Position numbers and translations under genes: made by a program. The notes beneath the pieces are model-generated. The model ran no database searches and was not told the origin of the DNA. It was given only the letters and a program-made list of their open reading frames with translations. Positions 9,793 to 21,693 of a stretch of 64,000 nucleotides of DNA are shown one piece after another; the first letter of the stretch is position 1, and every line of letters begins with the position of its first letter. Source of the DNA: a bacterium (GTDB lineage: Bacteria; Bacillota; Bacilli; Lactobacillales; Streptococcaceae); NCBI GenBank assembly GCA_905221455.1, contig CAJNDF010000002.1, positions 263,788 to 327,787 of the forward strand, read 5' to 3'.

Positions 9793-10626
9793 ATGTTTCG
9801 TGTTGTTAATGTTATCAATAATAATGTTGCTTTAGCGAAAAATGAAAATCATGAGGAAGTAATGATAACAGGAAATGGTATCGCTTTTCAGAAGAAAAAG
9901 GGTGATATCATTGTTCAAAGTAAAATTGAAAAGGTTTTTAGATTGAATACAGAAGAATCTAAGAATAATTTTCTAACTTTATTACAGGATGTTCCTCTTG
10001 ATTTTATTACGGTAACTTATGATGTTATTAATTCTCTAATATCTAAATATCATTATCCTTTTCAAGAGTATCTATATGTAACTTTAACAGATCATATTTA
10101 CAGTGCTTATCAAGCTATTCATAAGGGAATTTACGAAGATGGTAAACTTCCAGATATTTCTGTTGATTATCCACTAGAATTTGAAATGGCAGAATATGCA
10201 CTTGATATGTTTAAGAAAAAGTTGTTGGATAGTTTTCCAGATAATGAGACGGAAAGAATTGCGTTACATTTTATCAATGCAAAAGGTGGAGACAATCAAG
10301 GTATAAATTTACAGATTGATCAATCAAAGCAAATTATTGAGCATATCAAGCGCGAACTTGCAAACCATAATATTGTAAGAAGAAAGGAAAATGCTCCTTT
10401 ATTTGATCGCTTTATGGTTCATCTAAATTACTTTCTAGAATACCTTGACCGATCTAGAAGTGACAATACTTCCCTGTTGGATATGGAAGGATATATTGAG
10501 ACAGTTTATCCCTTGGCCTATGAAATAGGCGATAAAATTTATCGGATAATTGCTTGTGAAACTGGTGTTGAACTTCATAGAAGTGAACGTGTTTATATAA
10601 TTTTACATATCCAAAGATTGCTTTAA
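9793..10626 (+). CDS. lacT: BglG-family transcriptional antiterminator LacT
   Basis: This 277-residue RNA-binding regulator has an N-terminal co-antiterminator domain (FRVVNVINNNVALAKN, then GNGIAFQKKKGD) that binds RAT hairpins. Two PTS regulation domains follow, with conserved histidines (for example LTDHIYSAYQ and LHFINAKGG). PTS phosphorylation of the PRDs makes activity depend on lactose transport. Two likely RNA targets lie at 6377-6400 and 9661-9690. It heads the lacTFEG operon. Confidence 0.92.
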   Translation: MFRVVNVINNNVALAKNENHEEVMITGNGIAFQKKKGDIIVQSKIEKVFRLNTEESKNNFLTLLQDVPLDFITVTYDVINSLISKYHYPFQEYLYVTLTDHIYSAYQAIHKGIYEDGKLPDISVDYPLEFEMAEYALDMFKKKLLDSFPDNETERIALHFINAKGGDNQGINLQIDQSKQIIEHIKRELANHNIVRRKENAPLFDRFMVHLNYFLEYLDRSRSDNTSLLDMEGYIETVYPLAYEIGDKIYRIIACETGVELHRSERVYIILHIQRLL

Positions 10627-10661
10627 AATAATAAATTATAACATATAAGGAGGTCTCTATT

Positions 10662-10979
10662 ATGAATAGAGAAGAAGTAACATTGTTAGGTTTTGAAATC
10701 GTAGCTTATGCGGGCGACGCTCGTTCAAAACTATTGGAAGCTTTAAAAGCTGCTGAAGCTGGTGATTTTGCAAAAGCGGATAGCTTAGTTGAGGAAGCAG
10801 GTTCTTGCATTGCTGAAGCTCATCATGCCCAAACAAGTCTATTGACTAAGGAAGCAGCTGGTGAAGATTTGGCTTATAGTGTAACCATGATGCATGGTCA
10901 AGATCACTTGATGACAACTATTTTGTTAAAAGATTTGATGCACCATTTAATTGAACTCTACAAGAGAGGAGTTAAATAA
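10662..10979 (+). CDS. lacF: Lactose-type PTS EIIA
   Basis: This 105-residue all-helical EIIA-Lac forms a trimer and relays phosphate from HPr to the EIIB domain of LacE. The family histidine is in [10 protein letters not shown] near residue 78, with the metal-site Asp close by. An AAGGAGG box lies 10 bp upstream of the start. Its stop overlaps the lacE start by one base. It is the only EIIA-Lac in the window and probably serves both LacE copies. Confidence 0.93.
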   Translation: MNREEVTLLGFEIVAYAGDARSKLLEALKAAEAGDFAKADSLVEEAGSCIAEAHHAQTSLLTKEAAGEDLAYSVTMMHGQDHLMTTILLKDLMHHLIELYKRGVK

Positions 10980-12670
10980 TGAATAAACTAATTGCATTTA
11001 TCGAGAAAGGAAAGCCTTTCTTTGAGAAACTGTCGCGTAATATCTACCTTCGTGCTATTCGTGATGGTTTTATTGCAGGTATGCCTGTTATTCTCTTCTC
11101 AAGTATCTTTATCTTGATTGCCTTTGTACCAAACTCATGGGGATTTAAATGGTCTGATGAAGTTGTAGCCTTTCTGATGAAACCATACAGCTATTCAATG
11201 GGAATTTTGGCTCTCTTGGTAGCTGGTACAACAGCTAAGTCATTGACTGACTCAGTCAACCGTAGTATGGAGAAAACCAATCAAATCAACTATATGTCAA
11301 CACTTTTGGCAGCCATTGTTGGATTGTTGATGTTGGCAGCTGACCCTATTGAAAACGGTCTTGCTACTGGTTTCCTAGGAACAAAAGGTTTGCTTTCAGC
11401 CTTTCTAGCTGCATTTGTAACAGTAAGCATCTATAAAGTTTGTGTGAAAAATAATGTAACAATTCGTATGCCTGACGAAGTTCCACCAAATATTTCACAA
11501 GTCTTTAAAGACGTTATTCCTTTCACGCTTTCAGTTGTTTCTCTTTATGCTCTTGACTTGCTTGCACGTCATTTTGTTGGTGCGAGTGTTGCGGAATCAA
11601 TTGGTAAGTTCTTTGCTCCTCTATTCTCTGCTGCTGATGGTTACCTTGGAATTACAATCATCTTTGGTGCCTTTGCCTTCTTCTGGTTCGTAGGGATTCA
11701 TGGTCCTTCAATCGTTGAACCAGCTATCGCAGCGATTACTTATGCAAATGCTGAAGTAAACTTAAACTTGATTCAACAAGGAATGCACGCTGATAAGATC
11801 CTTACTTCAGGTACACAAATGTTTATCGTTACCATGGGTGGTACTGGTGCGACACTGGTTGTTCCATTCATGTTCATGTGGTTAACAAAATCAAAACGTA
11901 ACCGTGCAATCGGTCGTGCTTCAGTAGTTCCAACTTTCTTTGGTGTAAACGAACCAATCTTGTTTGGTGCACCACTTGTATTGAATCCAATCTTCTTCAT
12001 TCCATTTATCTTTGCTCCAATCGCAAACGTATGGATTTTCAAATTCTTTATTGAAACACTTGGAATGAACTCATTTACTGCTAATCTACCATGGACAACT
12101 CCAGCTCCACTAGGTCTAGTTCTTGGTACTAACTTCCAACTACTATCATTCATCCTTGCTGCGTTACTTATCGTAGTGGACGTAGTTATTTACTACCCAT
12201 TCCTTAAAGTTTATGATGAACAAATTCTTGAAGAAGAACGTTCAGGTAAATCTAATGATGAATTGAAAGAAAAAGTTGCTGCAAACTTCAACACTGCGAA
12301 AGCAGATGCTATTCTTGAAAAAGCAGGTGTAGAAGCAGCTCAAAATACAATTACTAAAGAAACAAATGTCCTTGTTCTTTGTGCTGGTGGTGGAACAAGT
12401 GGACTTCTTGCTAACGCTTTGAATAAAGCTGCTGAAGAATACAATGTTCCTGTGAAGGCTGCTGCTGGTGGTTACGGTGCTCACCGTGAAATGTTGCCAG
12501 AGTTTGACTTGGTTATCCTTGCCCCTCAAGTAGCTTCTAACTTTGAAGATATGAAAGCAGAAACAGATAAACTCGGTATTAAACTTGCTAAGACAGAAGG
12601 CGCTCAATACATCAAATTAACTCGTGATGGAAAAGGTGCTCTAGCATTTGTACAAGCTCAATTCGATTAA
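10979..12670 (+). CDS. lacE: Lactose-type PTS EIICB (second copy)
   Basis: This 563-residue EIICB-Lac has a membrane EIIC domain ([16 protein letters not shown]), a linker around residues 415-455, and an EIIB domain with phosphocysteine in [13 protein letters not shown]. Codon use is that of a highly expressed streptococcal gene, unlike the AT-rich first copy. It is coupled to lacF. The last codons and stop are also the beginning of a 124-bp tandem repeat unit. Confidence 0.93.
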   Translation: MNKLIAFIEKGKPFFEKLSRNIYLRAIRDGFIAGMPVILFSSIFILIAFVPNSWGFKWSDEVVAFLMKPYSYSMGILALLVAGTTAKSLTDSVNRSMEKTNQINYMSTLLAAIVGLLMLAADPIENGLATGFLGTKGLLSAFLAAFVTVSIYKVCVKNNVTIRMPDEVPPNISQVFKDVIPFTLSVVSLYALDLLARHFVGASVAESIGKFFAPLFSAADGYLGITIIFGAFAFFWFVGIHGPSIVEPAIAAITYANAEVNLNLIQQGMHADKILTSGTQMFIVTMGGTGATLVVPFMFMWLTKSKRNRAIGRASVVPTFFGVNEPILFGAPLVLNPIFFIPFIFAPIANVWIFKFFIETLGMNSFTANLPWTTPAPLGLVLGTNFQLLSFILAALLIVVDVVIYYPFLKVYDEQILEEERSGKSNDELKEKVAANFNTAKADAILEKAGVEAAQNTITKETNVLVLCAGGGTSGLLANALNKAAEEYNVPVKAAAGGYGAHREMLPEFDLVILAPQVASNFEDMKAETDKLGIKLAKTEGAQYIKLTRDGKGALAFVQAQFD

Positions 12671-12913
12671 CGATAGGGACTGTGAAACAGTCTCCTATCG
12701 TTACGGAAATCGCTATGGCGAATTTCCTAATCGCCTTGTTAATTCGTCGGTAAAAAGATATCGTTTTTACCTCCTCATGTCACAATTCGATTAATAATAG
12801 GGACTATGAAATAGTTTCCTATCGTTACGGAAATCGCTATGGCGAATTCCCTAATTGCCTTGTTAATTCGTCGGTAAAAAGATATCGTTTTTACCTTCTC
12901 ATGTCACAATTCG
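12659..12913 (+). repeat. Two tandem 124-bp units starting inside the lacE stop
   Basis: CAATTCGATTAA occurs at 12659 and 12783, and CAATTCG again at 12907, giving two nearly identical 124-bp units plus a 7-bp start of a third. Each unit has three hairpins: a CGATAGG-GACTGT/ACAGTC-TCCTATCG stem (a TAATAGG variant in unit two), GAAATCGC/GCGAATTTC, and GGTAAAAA/TTTTTACC. The first unit includes the lacE stop codon. They lie between lacE and lacG and could weaken or process the transcript. Confidence 0.85.
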
Positions 12914-12989
12914 GTGACTTAGTACAAGAAGTGAGATGGAGAATAAAACCTCACTAGCCTCCTCTCCATCTTATTTCTTTTTTAATTAA

Positions 12990-14408
<1,419 letters not shown>

Positions 14409-14450
14409 TAGGATTAGTAATTAGATCTAGGATTCTAGTGAGGCAAAAAG

Positions 14451-14708
14451 ATGTTCAAAGATTTTATTCAATCTATTTATGAAAAAGTTTATATTATAAA
14501 TTTCGAAAAATGTTCTCAAATACCGTGCTTGACGAATGAAAAATTGAAAAGTCTTGGAAAATGGTATGTCTCGACTGGTAAGGAATGGATTTGTCATTCA
14601 GACTATGAGCTGGAAGAATTTAAAAATCTGTTTTTAAATTTTATCAATCCTGAAGAATGGGATAATATCTCCTTTGATTCAGATTTTATGCCGTTTCAAC
14701 AATCATAA
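14451..14708 (+). CDS. Hypothetical 85-residue protein after lacG
   Basis: I do not recognise this small acidic protein. It is rich in aromatic residues (Phe, Tyr, Trp) with three cysteines (KCSQIPCL, WICHSDY), no signal peptide and no membrane segment. It begins 42 bp after lacG with a poor ribosome site (GAGGCAAAAAG) and ends before a strong two-way terminator, so it may be the last gene of the lac transcript. Base composition is more AT-rich than lacG. It could be a recent insertion. Confidence 0.55.
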   Translation: MFKDFIQSIYEKVYIINFEKCSQIPCLTNEKLKSLGKWYVSTGKEWICHSDYELEEFKNLFLNFINPEEWDNISFDSDFMPFQQS

Positions 14709-14744
14709 AAAAGCTAGGAAACTGTCAGTAAAAATTTTCATCAA

Positions 14745-14791
14745 AAAATGCGTCATATCAAGATTCTTATTTTCTTGATATGACGCATTTT
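14745..14791. terminator. Two-way terminator between lac operon and lacR
   Basis: A 19-bp perfect stem begins AAAATGCGTCATATC at 14745 and closes at 14791 around an 8-9 nt loop, with A and T runs on both flanks. It ends the rightward lac transcript and the leftward lacR transcript. Confidence 0.9.
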
Positions 14792-14812
14792 ATATTTTAT
14801 CAATCCTCAGTT

Positions 14813-15580
14813 TTATGGTTTAGAAAGAATAATTTTTGTTTGTTTTGAAAGTTGTTCGAACGTTTCTTTGTTCAGTTTAGAGTCTGAAACGATGGTATCA
14901 ATATCAGAGATATTGTAGAAGGTGTAAAAATCGAACTTATTGAATTTACTATTGTCAGCTAGTAAGTATTTTTTATTGGAATTATTGAGGGCGATGCGTT
15001 GAGATTCACCTTCTTCTTCACTAAAGGTTGCAATCGCATTGTCCTTAATACCATTACAGCTAACGAAGGCTTTGGAAAATTGGAGATTGGCCAAATTTTG
15101 CAAGGTTAGTGTTCCCACAAAGGCTCCAGTGATAGAGCGATAGTTGCCACCAATTAAAATCAAATCTGTTAGTTTTCGTTCGTTTAGGATGAGAAAGACT
15201 GGTAAACTGTTTGTTACAACACGAATATTATCGATTGGAAGTTCACGGGCAAAAGATTCCAAGGTTGTACCTGGGCCGATAAAAATAGTTTCACCCTCAT
15301 CAATTAAATGGCCTGCAAAACGGCTAATTTCTTGTTTTTCTACAATCTGTAAGCTTTGTTTTTCAATATTGGAACGTTCATTGTTTAAAATGGAACCTGT
15401 GCGAATTTTCTCAGCTCCACCGTGAACCCGAACAAGTAGATCCTTGTCTGCCAACTCTTGCAAGTAGCGTCTAGCAGTCATATCTGATACATCCAGGCGA
15501 GTCATGATTTCTTTTACAGTAATAGTTCCCTTTGTATTTACCGTTTCTAGAATATTGTCTAGTTTTTCCTGCTTTAACAT
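14813..15580 (-). CDS. lacR: DeoR-family lactose repressor
   Basis: This 255-residue protein has an N-terminal winged helix (TVKEIMTRLDVSDMTARRYLQELADKD split over residues 20-50). The C-terminal sugar-phosphate sensor domain is of DeoR type (FIGPGTTLESFAREL; VTNSLPVFLIL; NCNGIK-like SCNGIKDNAIATF). LacR in streptococci represses lac genes and is released by tagatose-6-phosphate. The start at 15580 follows an AGAGGTGA box; a GTG nine bases upstream lacks one. It faces the lac operon and likely acts at the promoter near 3052-3080. Confidence 0.9.
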   Translation of the reverse strand: MLKQEKLDNILETVNTKGTITVKEIMTRLDVSDMTARRYLQELADKDLLVRVHGGAEKIRTGSILNNERSNIEKQSLQIVEKQEISRFAGHLIDEGETIFIGPGTTLESFARELPIDNIRVVTNSLPVFLILNERKLTDLILIGGNYRSITGAFVGTLTLQNLANLQFSKAFVSCNGIKDNAIATFSEEEGESQRIALNNSNKKYLLADNSKFNKFDFYTFYNISDIDTIVSDSKLNKETFEQLSKQTKIILSKP

Positions 15581-15723
15581 CGTTATCACCTCTATTTCTA
15601 TTACTATTTTATCATAAAGTATTCAATCAATCAATTTAAAAAACAAAAGAAAACAAAAAACAAAAATATCATGGTTGTTTTAAACAAACCATGATATTTG
15701 TTATCGCTTCTGAAATAGTTGAC

Positions 15724-16686
15724 TTAGTTCAAACCGTAGTTGTAGTCATCGTCTTGCATGGCTTCAACTTCACCAAGAAGGTAACCATTTCCGACTTGAG
15801 AGAAGAAGTCGTGGTTAGAAGTTCCTGTTGAAATACCGTTCATGACGATTGGGTTGACATCATCTGCTGAATCTGGGAAGAGTGGATCTTGTCCCAGGTT
15901 CATGAGAGCTTTGTTGGCATTGTAGCGAAGGAAGGTTTTGACTTCTTCCGTCCAACCAACACCGTCATAGAGGCTCTCTGTATAGCCTTCTTCGTTCTCG
16001 TAGAGAGTATAGAGCAGGTCGTACATCCATTCTTTGAGTTTTTCTTGCTCTTCTTCAGGCAATTCATTGAAACCAAGTTGGAATTTATATCCAATGTAGG
16101 TTCCGTGAACTGACTCATCACGAATGATCAATTTGATGATTTCCGCAACGTTGGCTAGTTTGTTGTTGCCGAGATAGTAGAGGGGAGTAAAGAAACCAGA
16201 GTAGAAGAGGAAGGTTTCGAGGAAGACACTGGCAACTTTCTTTTCAAGTGGGCTACCGTTTAGGTAGATTTCGTTGACGATTTCAGCCTTCTTTTGTAGG
16301 TAAGGATTGGTATTGGTCCATTCGAAAATTTCTTCAATCTCAGCCTTGGTATTCAGGGTAGAGAAGATAGATGAATAAGATTTAGCGTGGACAGATTCCA
16401 TAAATTGGATATTATTGAAAACAGCTTCCTCATGCGGTGTACGAATGTCTGCGCGAAGAGCTTGAACCCCAGTTTCAGATTGCATAGTGTCGAGAAGGGT
16501 TAAACCACCAAAGACTTTTCCTACCAAGTCTTTTTCTACATTTGATAGCTTTCTCCAGTCATCCAAGTCATTTGACAAAGGAATACGTGTATCAAGCCAG
16601 AATTGCTCCGTCAGTTTTTCCCAAGTTGATTTGTCGATGACATCTTCGATGGCATTCCAGTTAATGGCTTTGTAGTAAGTTTCCAT
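15724..16686 (-). CDS. nrdF: Class Ib ribonucleotide reductase beta subunit
   Basis: This 320-residue di-metal (Mn or Fe) radical-generating subunit works with NrdE. Metal-ligand motifs are visible in ESVHAKSYSSIF (Glu, His) and IIRDESVHGTYIG (Glu, His), and the helix bundle is of usual length. It is separated from nrdE by 188 bp containing a hairpin, so subunit levels may differ. NrdI, the flavodoxin that activates the cofactor, is not encoded here. Confidence 0.95.
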   Translation of the reverse strand: METYYKAINWNAIEDVIDKSTWEKLTEQFWLDTRIPLSNDLDDWRKLSNVEKDLVGKVFGGLTLLDTMQSETGVQALRADIRTPHEEAVFNNIQFMESVHAKSYSSIFSTLNTKAEIEEIFEWTNTNPYLQKKAEIVNEIYLNGSPLEKKVASVFLETFLFYSGFFTPLYYLGNNKLANVAEIIKLIIRDESVHGTYIGYKFQLGFNELPEEEQEKLKEWMYDLLYTLYENEEGYTESLYDGVGWTEEVKTFLRYNANKALMNLGQDPLFPDSADDVNPIVMNGISTGTSNHDFFSQVGNGYLLGEVEAMQDDDYNYGLN

Positions 16687-16764
16687 TTGAAATCTCTTTC
16701 TGTGTTTAGTATTGCGAACTCACAATTATTCTATTTTATCATAATTCTAGAGGAGTATCGCACA

Positions 16765-16786
16765 AAAAGTCGGAAGTCCGACTTTT
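16765..16786. terminator. Hairpin between nrdE and nrdF
   Basis: AAAAGTCGGA at 16765-16774 and TCCGACTTTT at 16777-16786 form a 10-bp stem with a two-base loop and T-rich flanks. It may partly terminate transcription between nrdE and nrdF, or protect the 3' end of nrdE mRNA. Confidence 0.6.
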
Positions 16787-16874
16787 GTGTTTTTCCATAG
16801 TATAGATGCTTATTCCAGCTTAGCTTGGTAAATGAATCGATAGCCTGAGAAAATGTAGTTTCCTCAAGCAAGGA

Positions 16875-19034
16875 TTAAATCACACAGCTTTCACACTGGT
16901 TGGCACCGACTTCTCCACCATCATCTGTAAAGGTACGGACGTAGTAGATAGACTTGATTCCCTTGTTAAAGGCATAGTTACGAAGAATAGACAAGTCACG
17001 TGTCGTTTGTTTGTTTTCTTTCTTCCATTCGTAAAGCCCTTTTGGAATATCACTACGCATGAAGAGGGTGAGTGAAAGTCCTTGGTCCACGTGCTCAGTT
17101 GCAGCTGCATAGACATCAATCACCTTACGCATATCCATATCGTAGGCAGAAGTGTAGTATGGAATGGTTTCTGTTGACAAACCAGCAGCAGGGTAGTAGA
17201 TTTTACCGATTTTCTTCTCTTGGCGTTCTTCGATACGTTGCGTAATCGGGTGGATAGAAGCAGAAACGTCATTGATGTAACTGATAGAACCATTTGGCGC
17301 TACAGCAAGACGGTTTTGGTGGTAAAGTCCATCTGCTTGAACCTTGTCGCGAAGTTCAGCCCAGTCAGCAGCACTTGGGATAAAGACATCTTTGAATAGC
17401 TCTTTAACACGGTCTGATTTTGGAACAAATTCGCCCGTTACATACTTGTTGAAGTAGCTTCCGTTAGCATAGTCTGATTTTTCAAAGTTATGGAAGGTGA
17501 TACCACGTTCACGCGCGATATTGTTTGACTCAACTAAGGTCCAGTAGTTCATAAGCATAAAGTAGATGCTTGTAAATTCAACAGACTCAGGCGATCCATA
17601 CTCAATCAGTTGTTGGGCAAGGTAGCTATGAAGTCCCATAGCTCCAAGACCAAAGGTGTGGGCTTGGCTATTTCCGTGGTCGATAGTCGGTACAGCAACG
17701 ATGTGTGAACTATCTGTAACGAAAGTAAGAGCACGAACCATAGCACGGATAGAACGACCAAAATCAGGTGAAGTCATCATGTTGACCACGTTGGTTGAAC
17801 CAAGGTTGCATGAAACGTCTGTTCCCATTTGAAGAAATTCTTGAGCATCATTGATCAAGCTTGGTTCTTGAACTTGAAGAATCTCAGAGCACAAATTACT
17901 CATGATAATCTTACCATCAACAGGGTTTGCACGGTTAGCAGTATCAATGTTGACGACATAAGGGTAACCAGACTCTTGTTGCAATTTAGAGATTTCAGTT
18001 TCCAAATCACGCGCCTTAATTTTTGTCTTGCGGATGTTTGGATTTGCGACCAATTCATCGTATTTTTCAGTGATATCGATATAGTTGAAAGGCACACCAT
18101 ATTCAAGCTCTACTGAGTAAGGGCTGAAGAGGTACATTTCTTCATTTTTACGCGCCAATTCGTAGAATTTATCTGGAACCACAACACCAAGTGAGAGGGT
18201 CTTGACACGAACTTTTTCATCAGCGTTTTCTTTCTTAGTTGAAAGGAAGGCGATGATATCGGGGTGAAAGACGTTGAGGTAGACAACACCAGCACCTTGA
18301 CGTTGCCCCAATTGGTTTGAGTAAGAGAAGCTGTCTTCAAAAAGCTTCATAACTGGTACGACACCAGAAGCTGCTCCTTCATAGCCCTTGATAGGAGCTC
18401 CAGCTTCACGAAGGTTGCTGAGAGTAATTCCCACACCACCACCGATACGTGAAAGTTGAAGAGCAGAGTTGATAGAACGTCCAATAGAGTTCATATCATC
18501 TGTGACCTGAATCAAGAAACATGATACCAATTCTCCACGACGAGCACGACCAGCATTCAAGAAGGAAGGAGTAGCGGGTTGGTAGCGTTGGTGGATGATT
18601 TCATTAGCAATATCAATTGCAACGGCTTCGTTACCATCAGCAAAATAAAGGGCGTTAAAGAAGACACGGTCTTCCATACTTTCAAGATAATATTCACCGT
18701 CGTTGGTTTTCAAAGCATATTGATTATAGAACTTATAGGCAGCCATGAAAGACTTGAATTGGAAGTTTTGTTCTTTGATAAATTGAGACAATTCTTCCAA
18801 AAATTCTGGACGGTATTTCTTGATAAAGGCTGTTTCGATGTAGTTGTGCTCAATGAGGTAGTTGATTTTATCTTTGATTGAATCAAAAACCATAGTATTT
18901 GGAACTACATTTTCTTTAAAGAAGGCATCCAAGGCTTCTTTATCTTTATGAAGCATGATTTGTCCATTAACAGGACGATTGATTTCGTTATTGAGACGGA
19001 AGTAAGTCACGTCCTCAAGATGTTTTAATCCCAT
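16875..19034 (-). CDS. nrdE: Class Ib ribonucleotide reductase alpha subunit
   Basis: This 719-residue catalytic subunit reduces ribonucleoside diphosphates. The active-site region NLCSEI (Cys, Glu), the VSCFLIQV cysteine, the PNGSIS-type loop (VAPNGSISYIND) and the C-terminal shuttle pair in CESCVI are all present. The short N-terminus lacks a full ATP cone, as is typical of NrdE. It follows nrdH in a leftward operon, and NrdH would reduce the C-terminal disulphide. Confidence 0.95.
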   Translation of the reverse strand: MGLKHLEDVTYFRLNNEINRPVNGQIMLHKDKEALDAFFKENVVPNTMVFDSIKDKINYLIEHNYIETAFIKKYRPEFLEELSQFIKEQNFQFKSFMAAYKFYNQYALKTNDGEYYLESMEDRVFFNALYFADGNEAVAIDIANEIIHQRYQPATPSFLNAGRARRGELVSCFLIQVTDDMNSIGRSINSALQLSRIGGGVGITLSNLREAGAPIKGYEGAASGVVPVMKLFEDSFSYSNQLGQRQGAGVVYLNVFHPDIIAFLSTKKENADEKVRVKTLSLGVVVPDKFYELARKNEEMYLFSPYSVELEYGVPFNYIDITEKYDELVANPNIRKTKIKARDLETEISKLQQESGYPYVVNIDTANRANPVDGKIIMSNLCSEILQVQEPSLINDAQEFLQMGTDVSCNLGSTNVVNMMTSPDFGRSIRAMVRALTFVTDSSHIVAVPTIDHGNSQAHTFGLGAMGLHSYLAQQLIEYGSPESVEFTSIYFMLMNYWTLVESNNIARERGITFHNFEKSDYANGSYFNKYVTGEFVPKSDRVKELFKDVFIPSAADWAELRDKVQADGLYHQNRLAVAPNGSISYINDVSASIHPITQRIEERQEKKIGKIYYPAAGLSTETIPYYTSAYDMDMRKVIDVYAAATEHVDQGLSLTLFMRSDIPKGLYEWKKENKQTTRDLSILRNYAFNKGIKSIYYVRTFTDDGGEVGANQCESCVI

Positions 19035-19114
19035 AAAATTTCCCTTATCTAATTACAAAAGAAAGGCTTCTAAGTTAGCCCTAGAAGCAGTCTCTTCTGG
19101 ATGATGTACTAAGA

Positions 19115-19333
19115 TTATGCTAATTGTTTCAGTTTTCCTGGTTGGAAACCTGAAAAGACTTCAGTTGGTGTTTGGATAACAGGAGCTGCGCTGAAACCGA
19201 GCTCTTTAACTTGATCGATGTACTCAGGTTGCTCATCAAGATTGATTTCTTTATATTCAACGTTATTGCTGTCCAAGAAACGTTTGGTCATCTTGCATTG
19301 GACACAGTTATTTTTAGAATAAACGGTTACCAT
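19115..19333 (-). CDS. nrdH: Glutaredoxin-like protein NrdH
   Basis: This 72-residue thioredoxin-fold electron donor for NrdEF has the redox motif CVQCKMT near residue 11 and the FSGFQPGKL segment that marks NrdH (binding thioredoxin reductase rather than glutathione). It is first in the nrdH-nrdE transcript, 80 bp before nrdE. The promoter region upstream holds NrdR-box-like sites. Confidence 0.95.
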   Translation of the reverse strand: MVTVYSKNNCVQCKMTKRFLDSNNVEYKEINLDEQPEYIDQVKELGFSAAPVIQTPTEVFSGFQPGKLKQLA

Positions 19334-19445
19334 TGTGTAACTCCTCTTTCAAATTTTAATACTATCTTAGTATATCAGAAATTAAAAATTTGTCAATGAT
19401 TTAAAACTAAATATAGTGGTCTATTTTTGTACATAACTAAACAAA

Positions 19446-19523
19446 ACACAATATGTAGTGTTTGTTTTGTGAAATAGTGATAATTCTCCTATAAGTTGTT
19501 TTTTGGAAAACTATATCCTGTGT
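19446..19523 (-). promoter_or_regulatory. NrdR-box-like operator pair upstream of nrdH
   Basis: ACACAATATGTAGTGT at 19446-19461 closely fits the NrdR box form ACACNATATNTNGTGT, and AAACTATATCCTGTGT at 19508-19523 is a weaker match. They are 62 bp apart centre to centre, about six helical turns. NrdR would repress the operon when dATP is high. Assignment is by motif only. Confidence 0.7.
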
Positions 19524-19592
19524 TTTGTTATCTAGAATAGAAGATTTTCAGCAAGTTATCTGAAAGGAAATCGAATAAATCCCATAAAATGC

Positions 19593-19621
19593 TTGAAAAA
19601 AATCCTAGAAGATGATATAAT
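19593..19621 (+). promoter_or_regulatory. ptsH promoter
   Basis: TTGAAA at 19593-19598, a 17-bp spacer and TATAAT at 19616-19621 lie about 63 bp before the ptsH start. This fits the strong constitutive expression expected of HPr. Confidence 0.8.
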
Positions 19622-19683
19622 ACCAAATTGTAAGGGTTATCACATATAACTCAAAAAAGAAAGAACAAAAGGAGAGTCAAACT

Positions 19684-19947
19684 ATGGCTTCTAAAGATTT
19701 CCACGTAGTGGCAGAAACAGGTATTCACGCACGTCCAGCAACATTGTTGGTACAAACTGCTAGCAAATTTGCTTCAGATATCACTCTTGAGTACAAAGGT
19801 AAATCAGTTAACCTTAAATCAATCATGGGTGTTATGAGTCTTGGTGTTGGCCAAGGTGCTGACGTAACTATCTCAGCTGAAGGTGCAGATGCAGATGACG
19901 CTATCGCTGCAATCTCAGAAACAATGGAAAAAGAAGGATTGGCATAA
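19684..19947 (+). CDS. ptsH: Phosphocarrier protein HPr
   Basis: This 87-residue general PTS phosphocarrier has catalytic His15 in TGIHARPAT and regulatory Ser46 in [13 protein letters not shown], the target of HPr kinase in Firmicutes. A GGAGAG box precedes the start. Codon bias is strong. It is the upstream partner of ptsI (5-bp gap) and delivers phosphate to the PTS permeases encoded at the left of the window. Confidence 0.97.
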   Translation: MASKDFHVVAETGIHARPATLLVQTASKFASDITLEYKGKSVNLKSIMGVMSLGVGQGADVTISAEGADADDAIAAISETMEKEGLA

Positions 19948-19952
19948 GGAAA

Positions 19953-21686
19953 ATGACAGAAATGCTTAAAGGAATCGCAGCATCTGACGGTGTTGCAGTT
20001 GCAAAAGCATATCTACTCGTTCAACCGGATTTGTCATTCGAGACTGTTTCAGTCGAAGATACAAACGCAGAAGAGGCTCGTTTGGATGTAGCTCTTGAAG
20101 CTTCTCAAAACGAGCTTTCTCTTATCCGTGAGAAAGCTGTAGGTACGCTTGGTGAAGAAGCAGCTCAAGTTTTTGACGCTCATTTGATGGTTCTTGCTGA
20201 CCCAGAATTGATTGGTCAGATTAAAGAAACAATTCGTGCTAAGAAAGTCAATGCTGAAGCAGGTCTTAAAGAAGTGACTGACATGTTCATCACTATCTTT
20301 GAAGGTATGGAAGACAACCCATACATGCAAGAACGTGCAGCGGATATCCGCGACGTGACAAAACGTGTATTGGCAAACCTTCTTGGTAAGAAATTGCCAA
20401 ACCCAGCTTCAATCAATGAAGAAGTAATCGTGATTGCGCATGACTTGACACCATCTGATACAGCTCAATTGGACAAAAACTTTGTAAAAGCTTTTGTAAC
20501 AAACATCGGTGGACGTACAAGCCACTCAGCTATCATGGCACGTACACTTGAAATTGCAGCTGTATTGGGAACAAATAACATCACTGAAGTAGTGAAAGAC
20601 GGTGATATTCTTGCCGTTAACGGAATTACTGGTGAAGTGATTATCAACCCAACAGATGAACAAGCGGCAGAATTTAAAGCAGCTGGTGAAGCTTATGCTA
20701 AACAAAAAGCTGAATGGGCACTGTTGAAAGATGCTCAAACAGTGACTGCTGACGGTAAACACTTCGAGTTGGCTGCTAACATCGGTACTCCAAAAGACGT
20801 TGAAGGTGTTAACAATAACGGTGCTGAAGCCGTTGGACTTTACCGCACAGAGTTCTTGTACATGGATTCTCAAGACTTCCCAACTGAAGATGAGCAGTAT
20901 GAAGCATACAAGGCTGTTCTTGAGGGAATGAATGGTAAACCAGTAGTTGTTCGTACGATGGATATCGGTGGAGATAAGGAACTTCCTTACTTCGATATGC
21001 CACACGAAATGAACCCATTCCTTGGATTCCGTGCTCTTCGTATCTCTATTTCTGAAACTGGAGATGCAATGTTCCGCACACAAATCCGTGCCCTTCTTCG
21101 TGCTTCTGTTCATGGTCAATTGCGTATCATGTTCCCAATGGTTGCCCTCTTGAAAGAATTCCGTGCAGCCAAAGCAGTCTTTGATGAAGAAAAAGCAAAT
21201 CTTCTTGCTGAAGGAGTTGCAGTTGCGGATGATATTCAAGTTGGTATCATGATTGAAATTCCTGCAGCAGCTATGCTTGCAGACCAATTTGCAAAAGAAG
21301 TAGACTTCATGTCAATTGGTACAAACGACTTGATCCAATACTCAATGGCGGCAGACCGTATGAACGAACAAGTTTCATATCTTTACCAACCATATAACCC
21401 ATCAATCCTTCGCTTGATTAACAACGTTATCAAGGCAGCTCACGCTGAAGGCAAATGGGCTGGTATGTGTGGTGAGATGGCTGGTGACCAAAAAGCTGTT
21501 CCACTTCTTGTTGGAATGGGCTTGGATGAGTTCTCTATGTCAGCAACATCTGTACTCCGTACACGTAGCTTGATGAAGAAATTGGATACTGCTAAGATGG
21601 AAGAGTACGCTAACCGTGCCCTTACAGAGTGTTCAACAATGGAAGAAGTTCTTGAACTTCAAAAAGAATACGTTAACTTCGATTAA
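19953..21686 (+). CDS. ptsI: PTS enzyme I
   Basis: This 577-residue phosphoenolpyruvate-protein phosphotransferase has the phospho-histidine motif [12 protein letters not shown] near residue 189. The PEP-binding barrel shows [29 protein letters not shown] and the catalytic cysteine in GMCGEMAGD. It starts the sugar-PTS phosphate chain using PEP. It is co-transcribed with ptsH and closed by the terminator at 21694-21723. Confidence 0.97.
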   Translation: MTEMLKGIAASDGVAVAKAYLLVQPDLSFETVSVEDTNAEEARLDVALEASQNELSLIREKAVGTLGEEAAQVFDAHLMVLADPELIGQIKETIRAKKVNAEAGLKEVTDMFITIFEGMEDNPYMQERAADIRDVTKRVLANLLGKKLPNPASINEEVIVIAHDLTPSDTAQLDKNFVKAFVTNIGGRTSHSAIMARTLEIAAVLGTNNITEVVKDGDILAVNGITGEVIINPTDEQAAEFKAAGEAYAKQKAEWALLKDAQTVTADGKHFELAANIGTPKDVEGVNNNGAEAVGLYRTEFLYMDSQDFPTEDEQYEAYKAVLEGMNGKPVVVRTMDIGGDKELPYFDMPHEMNPFLGFRALRISISETGDAMFRTQIRALLRASVHGQLRIMFPMVALLKEFRAAKAVFDEEKANLLAEGVAVADDIQVGIMIEIPAAAMLADQFAKEVDFMSIGTNDLIQYSMAADRMNEQVSYLYQPYNPSILRLINNVIKAAHAEGKWAGMCGEMAGDQKAVPLLVGMGLDEFSMSATSVLRTRSLMKKLDTAKMEEYANRALTECSTMEEVLELQKEYVNFD

Positions 21687-21693
21687 TGTCATT

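Noticed and set aside
20526-21287. 253-codon frame opposite ptsI
   Set aside because: It lies wholly antisense to a well conserved gene, is Cys/Phe/His-rich in a way typical of antisense frames, and has no ribosome site.
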